Below are positions 25,816-34,082 of a DNA stretch of 46,647 nucleotides, piece after piece (the first letter of the stretch is position 1; every line of letters starts with the position of its first letter). The translations under genes were made by a program, and so were the position numbers. This DNA comes from Teichococcus aestuarii (GTDB lineage: Bacteria; Pseudomonadota; Alphaproteobacteria; Acetobacterales; Acetobacteraceae), in contig NZ_PDOA01000025.1 of the NCBI RefSeq assembly GCF_003116135.1, forward strand, positions 1 through 46,647. The letters are read 5' to 3'. The notes below the pieces were generated by a model. The model was given only the letters and a program-made list of their open reading frames with translations. It was not told where the DNA came from and made no database searches.

Positions 25816-26703
25816 TCAGCCCTCGCCCTGCGGGCTGGTCGAGGTCATCTCGGCGACCGCCCAGAACACCAGGACCATCACAACGATCTCCCAGCCAATC
25901 GAGGCCGCAAGGCGCGCCCCTGACCCAGGAGCGTTCGCCGCCAGGGCAGGCGTCAACCGGAACTTGTGCCAAGCCGCGAAGCCGAGCAGGACGCCGACGA
26001 GCGCCACCTTCGTCAGCAGAGCCCAGCCGTAAGCCGTGGTCACCAGCACTTCCAGGCGCCCGACCAGAAGCCACGCCAGCACCACCCCCGCGAGGACGAG
26101 GCCGCCCACGGCCCAGATAGCGACTCGTGTCCACCCCTCGACCAGCCGGGCCGCCGCCGGGCCGCCACGCCTGGAGGCCAGCGCTAGCGGCCACAGGCTT
26201 CCAGCCCAAAAGGCAACCGCCAGGAGATGGATCACCAGAGCGGCCGCGAGCAGCAGCCGTGGCTGGTGCTGCGTGGTGTGGCCGATTGCAGTGAAGCTGA
26301 CGGCAACAGCCAAGATCCCTGCTGCCCCGACCACGATGGCGGCACGCCCGATCCAGGCAACCAAGGCCAGTGCGATCAAGCCTGCCCATGCTATCAGGAC
26401 GGAGACGCCGGGACGGGACGTCAGCATCATGTCCCAGACCTCTGCGTCGAACGGGTCCCCATCTGACGCCAAGGCCACCTGGGCAGCGAGCCAAGCGAGG
26501 CTGGAGGCCAGCCCTACCGCCACCAACGCCAACGTCATGCGGCGGCAGGCTGCGGCGTCCCGCGGCTCCTGCAGCCGCTCGAAGCCGAAGGTGAAGATAC
26601 CCAACCCCGCCGCCCCGAGGCACGCCACGTAGCAGACGATACGCAGCGCCGCGGAGATCCCCCGGAGCCACTCCGGCTCCGGCCGCAGCAGCTCCAGGAT
26701 CAC
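25816..26703 (-). CDS. copD: CopD-family copper-resistance membrane protein
   Basis: 295 aa from GTG 26703, which overlaps the copC stop (GTGA) and shows coupled translation. About eight membrane helices, e.g. VVGAAGILAVAVSFTAIGHT and LVLAGVVLAWLLVGRLEVL. Conserved His lie in IGHTTQHQPR and VIHLLAVAFW, and the landmark block AYGWALLTKVALVGVLLGFA is typical of CopD (PF05425). It imports or distributes periplasmic copper together with CopC. A longer frame to 26772 would overlap copC antisense-free but has no family support. Confidence 0.85.
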   Translation of the reverse strand: MILELLRPEPEWLRGISAALRIVCYVACLGAAGLGIFTFGFERLQEPRDAAACRRMTLALVAVGLASSLAWLAAQVALASDGDPFDAEVWDMMLTSRPGVSVLIAWAGLIALALVAWIGRAAIVVGAAGILAVAVSFTAIGHTTQHQPRLLLAAALVIHLLAVAFWAGSLWPLALASRRGGPAAARLVEGWTRVAIWAVGGLVLAGVVLAWLLVGRLEVLVTTAYGWALLTKVALVGVLLGFAAWHKFRLTPALAANAPGSGARLAASIGWEIVVMVLVFWAVAEMTSTSPQGEG

Positions 26704-27080
26704 CGGGTAGCGTTCACGGCGAAGCGCACCGCCCCACTCATGACGTGTCCGTCGTCGCCCATGGCGCGCCACTCAAGGCGGTAAGCGCCCGGCGGAAGCG
26801 GCGCGGCCACCGTCGCGGTCGCCCGGCTGGAAGCCGCACGCCCACCTTCACGACGCACCTGATGCTCCCGACCAGCGTCGTCGAGCAGGCGTATCGCCGT
26901 GACGCGGCAATCCTCCGTGAACGTCAGGTTCAGCGCGCGCGGCGAAGCGTTCAGGGTCGCGCCATCGGCGGGATCCGAGGAATGCAGCATCGCGTGCGCG
27001 GAGGCGGCTCCGGGAGCCAGAAGGGCGGCAAAGGCGGCAGCGAACACACCGCGCCGGATGAATGCGTTGCGTGAAAACAT
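26700..27080 (-). CDS. copC: CopC periplasmic copper-binding protein
   Basis: 126 aa from ATG 27080, with AGGAGA upstream. A signal peptide (GVFAAAFAALLAPGAASA) is cleaved before His-Ala (HAMLHSSDPADGATL), placing the Cu(II)-ligand His at the mature N-terminus. The beta-sandwich blocks NLTFTEDCRVTAIRLL, LEWRAMGDDGHVMSGAVRF (with the second His) complete the CopC fold. The Met-rich Cu(I) loop of plasmid PcoC is absent, so this is the Cu(II)-only kind. First gene of a copC-copD operon. Confidence 0.88.
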   Translation of the reverse strand: MFSRNAFIRRGVFAAAFAALLAPGAASAHAMLHSSDPADGATLNASPRALNLTFTEDCRVTAIRLLDDAGREHQVRREGGRAASSRATATVAAPLPPGAYRLEWRAMGDDGHVMSGAVRFAVNATR

Positions 27081-27222
27081 GGAATCTCCTGTGCTTAGGC
27101 TCTCGGTGAACGAGCAGCGAGGCGGAAGCCTTACGGCATGAATAGGCGGATGAGTTGTTTGCGGCAGCGGCATTTGCGCACCAATTTGTTGCGACTGCCG
27201 CATGCTACGAATGGCGCCCGCT

Positions 27223-27429
27223 TCAGGCGGGAGCCGCCTCCGCCTTCCATCCAGCCGTGTGCAGGGCGTTCCTCAGCGTGTCGCTGTCGGTGTGGCCGCC
27301 GCTCACAGCGACCTCCTTTCTATCCAGATGGACCTCGATCTGCGCCGTAGGATCAGTGGCCTTGACGGTCGCAGTCACCCCCTTGGCACAACCCGCACAG
27401 TTCATGTTCTCGACCACGAAGCGAACCAT
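27223..27429 (-). CDS. copZ: CopZ-like copper chaperone (HMA domain)
   Basis: 68 aa from ATG 27429 with AAGGAGG upstream. One HMA domain: FVVENMNCAGCAKGVTATVK holds the Cu(I)-binding M-x-C-x-x-C, followed by QIEVHLDRKEVAVSGGHTD and LRNALHTAGW. A cytosolic carrier that would donate Cu(I) to CopA or to CueR. A CueR-type operator lies about 40 bp upstream, so it is copper-induced. A start at 27477 would put coding sequence across that operator. Confidence 0.88.
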   Translation of the reverse strand: MVRFVVENMNCAGCAKGVTATVKATDPTAQIEVHLDRKEVAVSGGHTDSDTLRNALHTAGWKAEAAPA

Positions 27430-27460
27430 CGCGTTGTCCTCCTTCTGAAGGTGATAAGAG

Positions 27461-27489
27461 GTAGGGCTTTCCACCATGGGAAGGTCAAG
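27461..27489 (-). promoter_or_regulatory. CueR-type operator/promoter of copZ
   Basis: On the minus strand CTTGACCTTCCCATGGTGGA then AAGCCC. The -35 TTGACC is at 27488-27483 and the dyad is TTCCC-ATGGT-GGAAA. Same design as the copA/cueR sites. Confidence 0.75.
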
Positions 27490-27522
27490 TGGGGCGCAGC
27501 CAGCGCCTAAAGCCTAGTGGCC

Positions 27523-27696
27523 TTATCGAGCCGGATGACGGGACAGCCAAGTTCGCAGTTCGGAAATCTCCTGCTGCTGCTTCTGGACGATTTCCTGCGC
27601 GGTGCGTCGCATCTCCGGATCGCGGCCGTGCTCGAGTTCCACCCTTGCCATGTCGATGGCCGCTTGATGATTGTCCGTCGTCGAATGCTTTGAGAC
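27523..27696 (-). pseudogene. DUF305 protein, C-terminal fragment
   Basis: The minus strand reads STTDNHQAAIDMARVELEHG, DPEMRRTAQEIVQKQQQEIS and ELRTWLSRHPAR before TAA. This is the C-terminal half of the His/Met-containing DUF305 family, which is common in copper islands. The N-terminal half, which would lie beyond 27700, is absent because an IS3-family element follows. Confidence 0.7.
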
Positions 27697-27744
27697 GGTG
27701 GAGGCGTCTTGCTAACGGAGGCTCTGGCTCATCCGGGTTGGAGG

Positions 27745-28725
27745 TTACGCGGCCTGCTGCCGGTGCAGCAAGCGGCGTTGTTGGAGGGTTTGGCGCTTGA
27801 TGCGCTCGCGTTCCTGCAGGATGGCCTGAGCGCGGCCGAAGTAGACGTCGGCCGGGGTTAAATTGTTCAGGCTCTCATGGTGGCGCCGGTGGTTGTAGTG
27901 GTCGACGAAGGCCTCGATCCGCGCCTCGAGCTCGCCCGGCAGGTAGGAATGCTCGAGCAGGATGCGATTCTTCAGGGTTTGGTGCCAGCGCTCGATCTTA
28001 CCCTGGGTCTGCGGATGGCAAGGTGCACCGCGGATATGCTCGATCTGCTGGCGGGCGAGCCAGTCGGCCAAGTCACCGGCAATGTAGCTCGGGCCGTTGT
28101 CGGACAGCAGCCGTGGCCGATGACGCACCCGCGCCTGTGTGCAGCCTGACGCGGTGAGTGCCAGTTCCAGCGTGTCGGTGACGTCGCTCGCCGCCATGCC
28201 CGTGCAGAGCTTCCAGGCGATGACGTAGCGAGAGAAGTCGTCCAGCACGGTGGAGAGATAGAACCAGCCCCAGCCGATGACCTTGAGGTAGGTGAAGTCG
28301 GTCTGCCAGAGCTGATTCGGCGCCGTGGTCTTGGTGTGGAACTCGTCGGCTGCCTTGACCACGATGAAGGCCGGGCTGGTGATCAGGTCATGCGCCTTGA
28401 GCAGGCGATAGACGGACGCCTCGGAGACGAAGTAGCGCTCCCGGTCGGTAAAGCGCACCGCCAACTCGCGCGGGGACAACTCGGGCTCGGCCAGCGCCAA
28501 GTCGATGATCCGGCCGCGCACGTCGTCCGGGATGCGGTTCCAGACCCGGTCGGGCCGGGACGGCCGGTCGGCCAACGCCTCCTGGCCGCCGGTTTGGTAG
28601 CGTTCGTACCAGCGGTAGAAGGTTGCCGGTGGAATGCCGAGGTGCTCCAGAGTCCGGCGCACCGGCAGGTGGGATTGCTCGACCAGGCGGATGATCTCGA
28701 GCTTTTCGGTGCCCGGGTATCTCAT
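27745..28725 (-). CDS. IS3-family transposase OrfB (DDE integrase core)
   Basis: 326 aa from ATG 28725, overlapping the OrfA stop (ATGA). The N-terminal helix-turn-helix segment LGIPPATFYRWYERYQTGG precedes the rve core: first Asp in LWQTDFTYLKVIGWGWFYL, second Asp in RLLSDNGPSY, Glu in QGKIERWHQTLKNRI, then YNHRRHHESLNNLTPADVY. All three catalytic residues are present. A frame-minus-one product fused to OrfA can be made through the A7 tract upstream. It looks intact and possibly mobile. Confidence 0.92.
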   Translation of the reverse strand: MRYPGTEKLEIIRLVEQSHLPVRRTLEHLGIPPATFYRWYERYQTGGQEALADRPSRPDRVWNRIPDDVRGRIIDLALAEPELSPRELAVRFTDRERYFVSEASVYRLLKAHDLITSPAFIVVKAADEFHTKTTAPNQLWQTDFTYLKVIGWGWFYLSTVLDDFSRYVIAWKLCTGMAASDVTDTLELALTASGCTQARVRHRPRLLSDNGPSYIAGDLADWLARQQIEHIRGAPCHPQTQGKIERWHQTLKNRILLEHSYLPGELEARIEAFVDHYNHRRHHESLNNLTPADVYFGRAQAILQERERIKRQTLQQRRLLHRQQAA

Positions 28726-29123
28726 GCGGGGTCTTCCCCAGCCCCGCTCATGCTTTTTTTCAGCAGACGAAGCTCAAGCGCCTGTTCGGCCACGACCTCT
28801 TTCAGCGTGCGCGCTTCCTGGCGCAGCGCCTTGACCTCGTCAGTCGTCGCAGCGCGTGCCGTGTCGCCTGTCAGGCGCCGCTTGCCAGCTTCGAGGAACT
28901 CCTTGGACCAGGAGTAGTACAGGCTTTCGGCAATGCCTTCGCGGCGGCACAGGGCAGCGATGCTGTCCTCGCCGCGCAGGCCCTCCAGCACGATCCGGAT
29001 CTTCTCCTCGGATGAATGCTGCTTGCGGGTCGCACGGCGGATGTCGCGGACCACCCGCTCGGCAGGCGGCTTGGCTCCAGCGGCATGGGTCCTGGTGATA
29101 GGGGCGGAGGATTTCTGGCTCAT
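28722..29123 (-). CDS. IS3-family transposase OrfA
   Basis: 133 aa from ATG 29123. Helix-turn-helix region HSSEEKIRIVLEGLRGEDSI, AALCRREGIAESLYYSWSKE, then a leucine-zipper-like ALRQEARTLKEVVAEQALEL near the C-terminus for multimerisation. The start codon lies within an 18-bp inverted repeat. The C-terminal LLKKSMSG is encoded over an A7 slippery run, typical of IS3 elements in which OrfA regulates and OrfAB transposes. Confidence 0.9.
   Translation of the reverse strand: MSQKSSAPITRTHAAGAKPPAERVVRDIRRATRKQHSSEEKIRIVLEGLRGEDSIAALCRREGIAESLYYSWSKEFLEAGKRRLTGDTARAATTDEVKALRQEARTLKEVVAEQALELRLLKKSMSGAGEDPA
28726..28760 (-). promoter_or_regulatory. Programmed -1 frameshift signal of the IS3 element
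   Basis: A run of seven A (28760-28754, minus strand) is followed six bases later by GCGGGG / CCCCGC (28747-28742 with 28731-28726), a 6-bp stem. Moving back one base joins OrfA to OrfB without a stop (KKHERGWGRPRM). This is the arrangement used for OrfAB synthesis in IS3 elements. Confidence 0.65.
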
Positions 29124-29162
29124 CTTCGTTCCTTGGCGGCTACGATGAGCCAGAAATCCTCC
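29106..29162. repeat. 18-bp inverted repeat over the OrfA start
   Basis: GGAGGATTTCTGGCTCAT (29106-29123) and ATGAGCCAGAAATCCTCC (29145-29162) are perfect complements around a 21-nt loop. The OrfA ATG is inside the arm. In transcripts reading in from outside, the stem would sequester the start, a known way for IS elements to avoid external activation. Confidence 0.75.
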
Positions 29163-29238
29163 GTTCCTCAACCACCCAAACCTGTCCCATGGGCCCTGAC
29201 GTCGGACAGGTCGTGCCGCCGCGTCGTCCGGCGGAAGC

Positions 29239-29478
29239 ATGCAGGGGATGGACCACTCGAACATGCCCGGCATGAGCCATTCCAATATGCAGGGCATGCA
29301 GGGGCACAACATGTCGGGCATGAGCATGCAGGACATGATGGCTCATTGCCGGCAGATGCAGACCGACGCGAGCCGCGGGACGCGGATGTCGCCGGACATG
29401 CAGGCCATGATGGCGCACTGCAACCAAATGCAGTCGCAAGGGGGCACCTCTTCCGGCGGCGGCGCCCACCGTCACTGA
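29239..29478 (+). CDS. Met/His-rich protein, probably lacking its signal peptide
   Basis: 79 aa: MQGMDHSNMPGMSHSNMQGM, QGHNMSGMSMQDMMAHCRQM and a second MMAHCNQMQ, rich in Met, His and Gln. It is a likely periplasmic copper-binding repeat protein. Upstream in frame, AAASSGGS precedes the ATG and the frame closes at 29197, close to the IS right end. The original start and signal peptide were probably cut away, so the surviving ORF may not be exported or even expressed. Confidence 0.5.
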   Translation: MQGMDHSNMPGMSHSNMQGMQGHNMSGMSMQDMMAHCRQMQTDASRGTRMSPDMQAMMAHCNQMQSQGGTSSGGGAHRH

Positions 29479-29484
29479 TATGCC

Positions 29485-29516
29485 TGGGAATGGGGGTATG
29501 TCCGCCCCCATTCCCA
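29485..29516. terminator. Bidirectional terminator-like hairpin after copA
   Basis: TGGGAATGGGGG (29485-29496) pairs perfectly with CCCCCATTCCCA (29505-29516) over an 8-nt loop, between two convergent genes. Confidence 0.65.
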
Positions 29517-29528
29517 AGTCTGCCGAGC

Positions 29529-31925
29529 CTACAGTCGCACCGCTCGTAGGCGCAGCGCATTGCCGATGACGGAGACGGAGCTCAGGGCCATGGCGAGCGC
29601 GGCGACAATCGGGCTGAGCAGGATGCCGAGGAACGGGTAGAGCACGCCCGCCGCCAGCGGCACGCCCAGCACGTTGTAGACGAAGGCAAGGAACAGGTTT
29701 TGGCGGATGTTGCGCATGGTGGCCCGGCTCAAGGTCCGCGCCCGCGCGATGCCCGCGAGGTCACCCTTGACCAGCGTCACGCCTGCACTCTGCATCGCGA
29801 CATCGGTACCCGTGCCCATGGCGATGCCCACATCGGCCTCCGCCAGTGCCGGGGCGTCATTCACCCCGTCGCCCGCCATGGCGACGACCTTCCCCTGGGC
29901 CCGGAGCTCCCGGACGATGCGGTGCTTGTCCTCGGGCAGCACGTCACCCTGGAACTCATCGATGCCGAGCTTCCGCGCGACCGCCTCGGCCGTGGTGCGG
30001 TTGTCACCGGTGAGCATGACGATGTGGATGCCGTTGGCCCGCAGGTTCTCCAGGGCGGAAGGTGTGGTCTGCTTGATCGGGTCAGCCACAGCGATCACGC
30101 CGCCCGGCTTGCCGTCCACGGCCAGGAAAAGTGCCGTGCCCCCTTCCCGCCGCAGCTCGTCTGCCTTGGCGGCGAGATCGCCCAGATCCACCCCTAGCTC
30201 CTGCATCAGTCTCGCGTTGCCCAGCGCAACCCGGCGCCCATTCACCGTTCCGGTCACGCCCTTGCCGGTGACGGAGGCGAAGTCGGAGGGCTCCTGCATC
30301 TCGACTCCGCGTTCCTTCGCGGCCGCTACGACCGCGGCGGCAAGCGGGTGCTCGCTTGACCGCTCCAGGCTGGCTGCCAGCGGCAGCACCTCGGCCTCGG
30401 TCAGGCCCGGCGCCGGGACCACGGCTACGACCTTGGGCTTGCCTTCGGTCAGGGTACCGGTCTTGTCCACGACCAGGGTGTCGACCTTCTCCATGCGCTC
30501 AAGCGCCTCGGCCGACTTGATGAGCACGCCCGCACCGGCACCCTTGCCCACGCCCACCATGATGCTCATCGGCGTTGCCAGGCCAAGCGCACAGGGGCAG
30601 GCGATGATGAGGACCGAGACGGCGGCGATCAGCCCGTAGGAAAGCGCCGGGGACGGCCCCCAGACGGCCCATGCGATGAAGGCCAGGATCGCGACGGCGA
30701 TGACCGCCGGGACGAAGTAGCCGGACACCTGGTCGGCCATGCGCTGGATCGGCGCGCGGCTGCGCTGGGCCTCGGCCACCATGGCGACGATGCGCGAGAG
30801 CATGGTGTCGGAGCCGACCTTGTCGGCGCGCATCACCAGGGAGCCGGTGCCATTCACCGTGCCGCCGATGACCTTGGAGCCGGGCGCCTTCTCAACGGGC
30901 AAGGACTCGCCGGTGACCATGGACTCGTCCACCGAGCCACCGCCCTCCAGCACCTCCCCGTCCACCGGCACGCCTTCACCGGGGCGGACCCGCAGGCGGT
31001 CACCCAGCTTCACCTCGGCCAGGTTGACCTCCTCGTCCGTCCCGTCCGGCCGGATGCGGCGCGCCGTCTTGGGCGCGAGATCCAGGAGGGCGCGTATGGC
31101 GCCGCCGGTCTGCTCGCGGGCGCGCAGTTCCAGGACCTGCCCAAGTAGGACGAGGACGGTGATGACCGCGGCTGCCTCAAAGTAGACCGCGACGGTGCCT
31201 TCGGGGCCGCGGAAGCCCTCCGGGAAGATGCCGGGCGCGAAGGTCGCGACCACGCTGTAGATGTAGGCCGCGCCGGTCCCGAGCGCGATCAGGCTGAACA
31301 TGTTTAGGCTGCGGTTCACCACTGACTGCCAGCCGCGCACGAAGAAGGGCCAACCGGCCCAGAGCACCACGGGCGTCCCCAGCAGGAACTGGATCCAGGT
31401 CGAGGTTCGTGGCGAAACGACGTGGTGCAGGTCGAGACCCGGGATGTGCGCACCCATCTCCAGGATGACAATCGGGATGGTCAGGGCCAGCCCGATCCAG
31501 AACCGCCGAGTCATGTCGATGAGCTCTGGGTTCGGCCCGGCCTCGGCCGTCACCTCCAGCGGCTCGAGCGCCATCCCACAGATCGGGCAGTTGCCCGGCC
31601 CTTGCTGGCGGATCTCCGGGTGCATGGGGCAGGTGTAAATGGCTCCCTTCGGCGCGGCTGGCGGAGCCGACTTCTCCGGCTTCAGATACTTGTCCGGGTT
31701 CGCCTCGAACTTCGATCGGCATCCGGCCGAGCAGAAGTGGAAGGTCGTTCCACCATGCTCCAGGCGGTGCTTCGAGGTGGCCGGATCGACCTTCATCCCG
31801 CAGACGGGGTCCGTGACGAGCCCGGCAGCAATCCCTACACCACCCTGGCCGTGGTAGTGGTGCTCGTGACCATGATGGTGCCCGGCGTGGTCGTCGTGTC
31901 CGTGCTTGGTATGCTGACCGCTCAT
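29529..31925 (-). CDS. copA: Copper-translocating P-type ATPase CopA
   Basis: 798 aa from ATG 31925. The N-terminus has a His-rich leader ([19 protein letters not shown]), then a YHS-like domain ([20 protein letters not shown] ... [11 protein letters not shown]) and a heavy-metal-binding domain ([24 protein letters not shown]); the usual CxxC HMA domain is absent. Core features: TGESLPVEK actuator loop, CPCALG in the transport helix, [11 protein letters not shown] phosphorylation site, [17 protein letters not shown], and NLFLAFVYN...[14 protein letters not shown] at the end. It exports cytosolic Cu(I), driven by ATP. The CueR-type promoter is at 31982-32009 and cueR is divergent. Frames starting at 32009 would cover that promoter. 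Confidence 0.94.
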   Translation of the reverse strand: MSGQHTKHGHDDHAGHHHGHEHHYHGQGGVGIAAGLVTDPVCGMKVDPATSKHRLEHGGTTFHFCSAGCRSKFEANPDKYLKPEKSAPPAAPKGAIYTCPMHPEIRQQGPGNCPICGMALEPLEVTAEAGPNPELIDMTRRFWIGLALTIPIVILEMGAHIPGLDLHHVVSPRTSTWIQFLLGTPVVLWAGWPFFVRGWQSVVNRSLNMFSLIALGTGAAYIYSVVATFAPGIFPEGFRGPEGTVAVYFEAAAVITVLVLLGQVLELRAREQTGGAIRALLDLAPKTARRIRPDGTDEEVNLAEVKLGDRLRVRPGEGVPVDGEVLEGGGSVDESMVTGESLPVEKAPGSKVIGGTVNGTGSLVMRADKVGSDTMLSRIVAMVAEAQRSRAPIQRMADQVSGYFVPAVIAVAILAFIAWAVWGPSPALSYGLIAAVSVLIIACPCALGLATPMSIMVGVGKGAGAGVLIKSAEALERMEKVDTLVVDKTGTLTEGKPKVVAVVPAPGLTEAEVLPLAASLERSSEHPLAAAVVAAAKERGVEMQEPSDFASVTGKGVTGTVNGRRVALGNARLMQELGVDLGDLAAKADELRREGGTALFLAVDGKPGGVIAVADPIKQTTPSALENLRANGIHIVMLTGDNRTTAEAVARKLGIDEFQGDVLPEDKHRIVRELRAQGKVVAMAGDGVNDAPALAEADVGIAMGTGTDVAMQSAGVTLVKGDLAGIARARTLSRATMRNIRQNLFLAFVYNVLGVPLAAGVLYPFLGILLSPIVAALAMALSSVSVIGNALRLRAVRL

Positions 31926-31981
31926 GAGTCCCGCCCCGAAAGGGCCCGTGCCATTCGGGCCGTTGCTGCGTGGCACGGAAC

Positions 31982-32009
31982 ATGGGGCTTCCCATCGTGG
32001 GAAGGTCAA
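31982..32009 (-). promoter_or_regulatory. CueR operator/promoter of copA
   Basis: Minus strand TTGACCTTCCCACGATGGGA followed by AGCCCCAT. The -35 is at 32009-32004 and the dyad is CTTCCC-ACGAT-GGGAAG. It is identical, in inverted orientation, to the site at 32043-32070. Confidence 0.85.
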
Positions 32010-32042
32010 GTGCTATTCGCCCGACCACATGTCACTTTGCCC

Positions 32043-32070
32043 TTGACCTTCCCACGATGGGAAGCCCCAT
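32043..32070 (+). promoter_or_regulatory. CueR operator/promoter of cueR
   Basis: TTGACCTTCCC (32043-32053), ACGAT, GGGAAG and CCCCAT on the plus strand, an exact inverted copy of the copA site. Drives cueR-DUF411 autoregulation; the two promoters diverge with 33 bp between the -35 boxes. Confidence 0.85.
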
Positions 32071-32117
32071 TTCGAAGGGAGCACCAGACCCTGAGAGTTT
32101 CGGGACGGAGGGTGGAC

Positions 32118-32612
32118 ATGAATATCGGCCAGGCAGCGCAGGCGTCCGGTGTCTCAGCGAAGATGCTCCGGTATTATGAGAACGTCGGCCTCCTCGCAAA
32201 GGCGGTCCGGACGGAGGCGGGGTATCGGGTCTACTCGGAAAGCGACGTCAGGACGTTGCGCTTCGTGAAGAGGGCGCGGGACCTCGGCCTCCCGCTCGAC
32301 CGCATCAAGCTGCTGATCGGGCTGTGGCAGGATGAGGACCGGGCAAGCGCGGACGTAAAGCGAATCGCGACTGAGCATGCGGCCGAGCTCAGAGCGAAGA
32401 TCGCCGAGTGGACTCAGATGTGCGAGGCCCTCGAGAACATGGCCGAGGCTTGCCACGGCGACCATCGGCCCGAGTGCCCCATCTTGGACGAGATGGCCGA
32501 GGGAGCACAGGACTTCACCACCTTGCCGAGTGTGTCGGCTTCAAAGCTGAAGGCAGGCCGCCAAGCGCCCCGCACTGGGACACAGCGGGCAGTTCAGGGA
32601 GTTATGCGATGA
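32118..32612 (+). CDS. cueR: CueR, MerR-family copper-responsive activator
   Basis: 164 aa from ATG 32118, a better start than the longer frame, which reads through copA. DNA-binding helix-turn-helix: MNIGQAAQASGVSAKMLRYY, ENVGLL, then GYRVYSESDVRTLRFVKRAR. The dimerisation helix DVKRIATEHAAELRAKIAEW leads to the metal loop ACHGDHRPECPIL, in which two Cys spaced by seven residues give linear Cu(I) coordination (CueR type). It distorts the long-spacer promoters at 22013, 27461, 31982, 32043 and 39255 when copper-bound. The tail of about 30 residues after the loop is longer than usual. The stop overlaps the DUF411 gene (ATGA). Confidence 0.92.
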   Translation: MNIGQAAQASGVSAKMLRYYENVGLLAKAVRTEAGYRVYSESDVRTLRFVKRARDLGLPLDRIKLLIGLWQDEDRASADVKRIATEHAAELRAKIAEWTQMCEALENMAEACHGDHRPECPILDEMAEGAQDFTTLPSVSASKLKAGRQAPRTGTQRAVQGVMR

Positions 32613-33076
32613 GCCAAAAGGCCCAATCTGATTGGACGAGAAGGCGGTCCATCCTTCGCCTAGGACTTGCCGCTGCGGTAATGCCGGTCGGCCTTACCCA
32701 CGCGGCGCAAGCCACACGGGTGGAAGTCTGGAAGGATCCGAGCTGCGGCTGCTGCGAGGGCTGGGTCAAGCACATGCAGGCAGCCGGTTTCGATGCCAGC
32801 GTGCAAGACGTTGCTAATCTCCAGGCGGTCAAGGCCGCCAAGGGAGTGCCGGACGCTCTCCAGTCCTGCCATACGGCCACAGTCGGCGGCTACGTGATCG
32901 AAGGGCACGTCCCGGCGGCCGACGTCCGCCGCCTGCTCGCGGAGCGCCCCCGGGCCAAGGGACTCGCGGCGCCCGGTATGCCGCCCTCGTCGCCGGGTAT
33001 GGACATCCCGGGCACGCCCTATGAGGTCGTACTGTTCGGAGCGGCGGGTGGTGATCGGGTTTGGGCACGGCACTGA
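32609..33076 (+). CDS. DUF411 metal-binding protein
   Basis: 155 aa from ATG 32609, overlapping the cueR stop. A signal sequence with twin-arginine character (TRRRSILRLGLAAAVMPVG) precedes the DUF411 domain: TRVEVWKDPSCGCCEGWVKH carries the C-x-C-C motif, then GVPDALQSCHTATVGGYVIE and GHVPAADVRRLL. C-terminal Met/Pro-rich segment (APGMPPSSPGMDIPG). DUF411 proteins are copper-linked and periplasmic, probably metal-binding. Co-expressed with CueR. Confidence 0.85.
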   Translation: MSQKAQSDWTRRRSILRLGLAAAVMPVGLTHAAQATRVEVWKDPSCGCCEGWVKHMQAAGFDASVQDVANLQAVKAAKGVPDALQSCHTATVGGYVIEGHVPAADVRRLLAERPRAKGLAAPGMPPSSPGMDIPGTPYEVVLFGAAGGDRVWARH

Positions 33077-33124
33077 GTACGGGGCCGGGGTGGTTGCCGC
33101 CCTCACCACTCAGACCGGCTTGAG

Positions 33125-33508
33125 CTAGGGCACGATCTCTGAACAGATCGACGGCGTGTGCTCCACCTCATAGCCGGCGACGATCCGCCCCGTCTTCTTT
33201 GTCAGCAAGAGGACGTCGATGAGACGGACGGCATCTGCGTCTGGGGCAAGTCCGATCGCAGGCGGGAGGTCGCCCAGGCAGCAGTGCCCCATCTAGCCAA
33301 CGCCTAGCGGTCGGTTGCGGTCGTTCGCGGCGAACCAGACATCGTACCCCAGCAATCTACCGAGATCGCGCAACCAGCCCTGGACGGCGGTGTGCGTTTC
33401 ATTTTCCATCTGCGCCTCAGCCAGTGCCCTCGCCGCTTTAGCGCTCTCGTCCCACACGCGGGCGAGGTCCGCCTTCCACGCGGCCCGCCCCCCCCGCGTC
33501 GTCCCCAC
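33125..33508 (-). pseudogene. Decayed nuclease-like gene (EVEHT-type), internal stop
   Basis: The minus frame reads HTAVQGWLRDLGRLLGYDVW, FAANDRNRPLGVG, then TAG at 33293-33295. It continues without frame change as CCLGDLPPAIGLAPDADAVR, LIDVLLLTKKTGRIVAGYEV, EHTPSICSEIVP and a second TAG. The pattern of a helix-rich start, 'DVW.A.NDR', a strand ending in VEHT and 'SI.S.I' resembles proteins with a PDDEXK-like core found in restriction/defence loci. This match is from memory of the pattern, not a search. Both ends are missing. Confidence 0.45.
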
Positions 33509-33637
33509 GGGGGCGCCGCGTACCGGCCGCTGCTGGCGCCGAACAGGAGGTCGCCGACAGCACTCAGGTCATTCCACAGCAGCCTGCGTGAGTGACGTTC
33601 AGGAAAAACTTTCTTCCCGTATGGCCAGGTACTCCTC

Positions 33638-33769
33638 CTACCTGCCGAGCTTCACCTTGGCGCCGGTCAGGGCGTTGTAGCCATTAGCAGTCCCTTGCAG
33701 CAGTGCGGCCCCGACGATGAGACAAGAGTTCAAATGAGCTTGTAGGAGAGCCTTCGGGTCCGGGATGCA
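33638..33769 (-). pseudogene. C-terminal remnant of a small hydrophobic protein
   Basis: Forty-four open codons end in TAG: CIPDPKALLQAHLNSCLIVG, AALLQGTANGYNALTGAKVK and LGR. Sequence character is coding-like, with a hydrophobic helix and a basic end, but no family was recognised and the 5' part is lost. Between 33509 and 33637 nothing else was seen. Confidence 0.35.
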
Positions 33770-34082
33770 GCCCAGCTACAGGCGCCAGCGACCCTCTCGA
33801 ACAAGACCGATCCTGGACTTCGCTTTACATCATCTTGTTTCAGCGCGCCGGGGCATCCCGAGTTGATCATCCGAAATTGCTTGTCGCTTCAGCCAAGTAG
33901 GCGAAGGCGCAGCATATTTTGATGTCATTCGGACCGCAGAGACACAACATCCCCATCTCTGCAGGCAAAACCTCAACACCGGAGGGCTGTTTAGCGCTGG
34001 GCTGGGCAAGCCGCGACTTAATTTGCTTTGTGCCGCGCGTTGTTCGGCCCTCGTAGCCACGCTGAGTTCAGGAGACAGGCAT
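33770..34082. other. Intergenic, no gene recognised
   Basis: Stretch before the copper-storage gene. ORFs here are antisense shadows without coding character. AGGAGACAGG just before 34083 supplies the ribosome-binding site of the next gene. No CueR-type operator is visible. Confidence 0.5.

Larger units (their letters stand above)
27708..29173 (-). mobile_element. IS3-family insertion sequence (ends approximate)
   Basis: Two transposase ORFs with an overlapping junction are flanked by similar ends. The left end (plus strand 27713-27731) has AACGGAGGCTCTGGCTCAT, and the right end reversed has AACGGAGG-ATTT-CTGGCTCAT. Exact termini and target duplication could not be fixed. The flanks carry fragments of unrelated genes (DUF305 remnant left, Met-rich protein lacking a signal right), suggesting a deletion accompanied insertion. 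Confidence 0.75.

Noticed and set aside
29140-29517. His-rich minus-strand frame opposite the Met-rich protein
   Set aside because: Its His runs come from reading CAT/ATG repeats backwards; the plus strand makes a plausible Met/His-rich protein and there is no supporting start.
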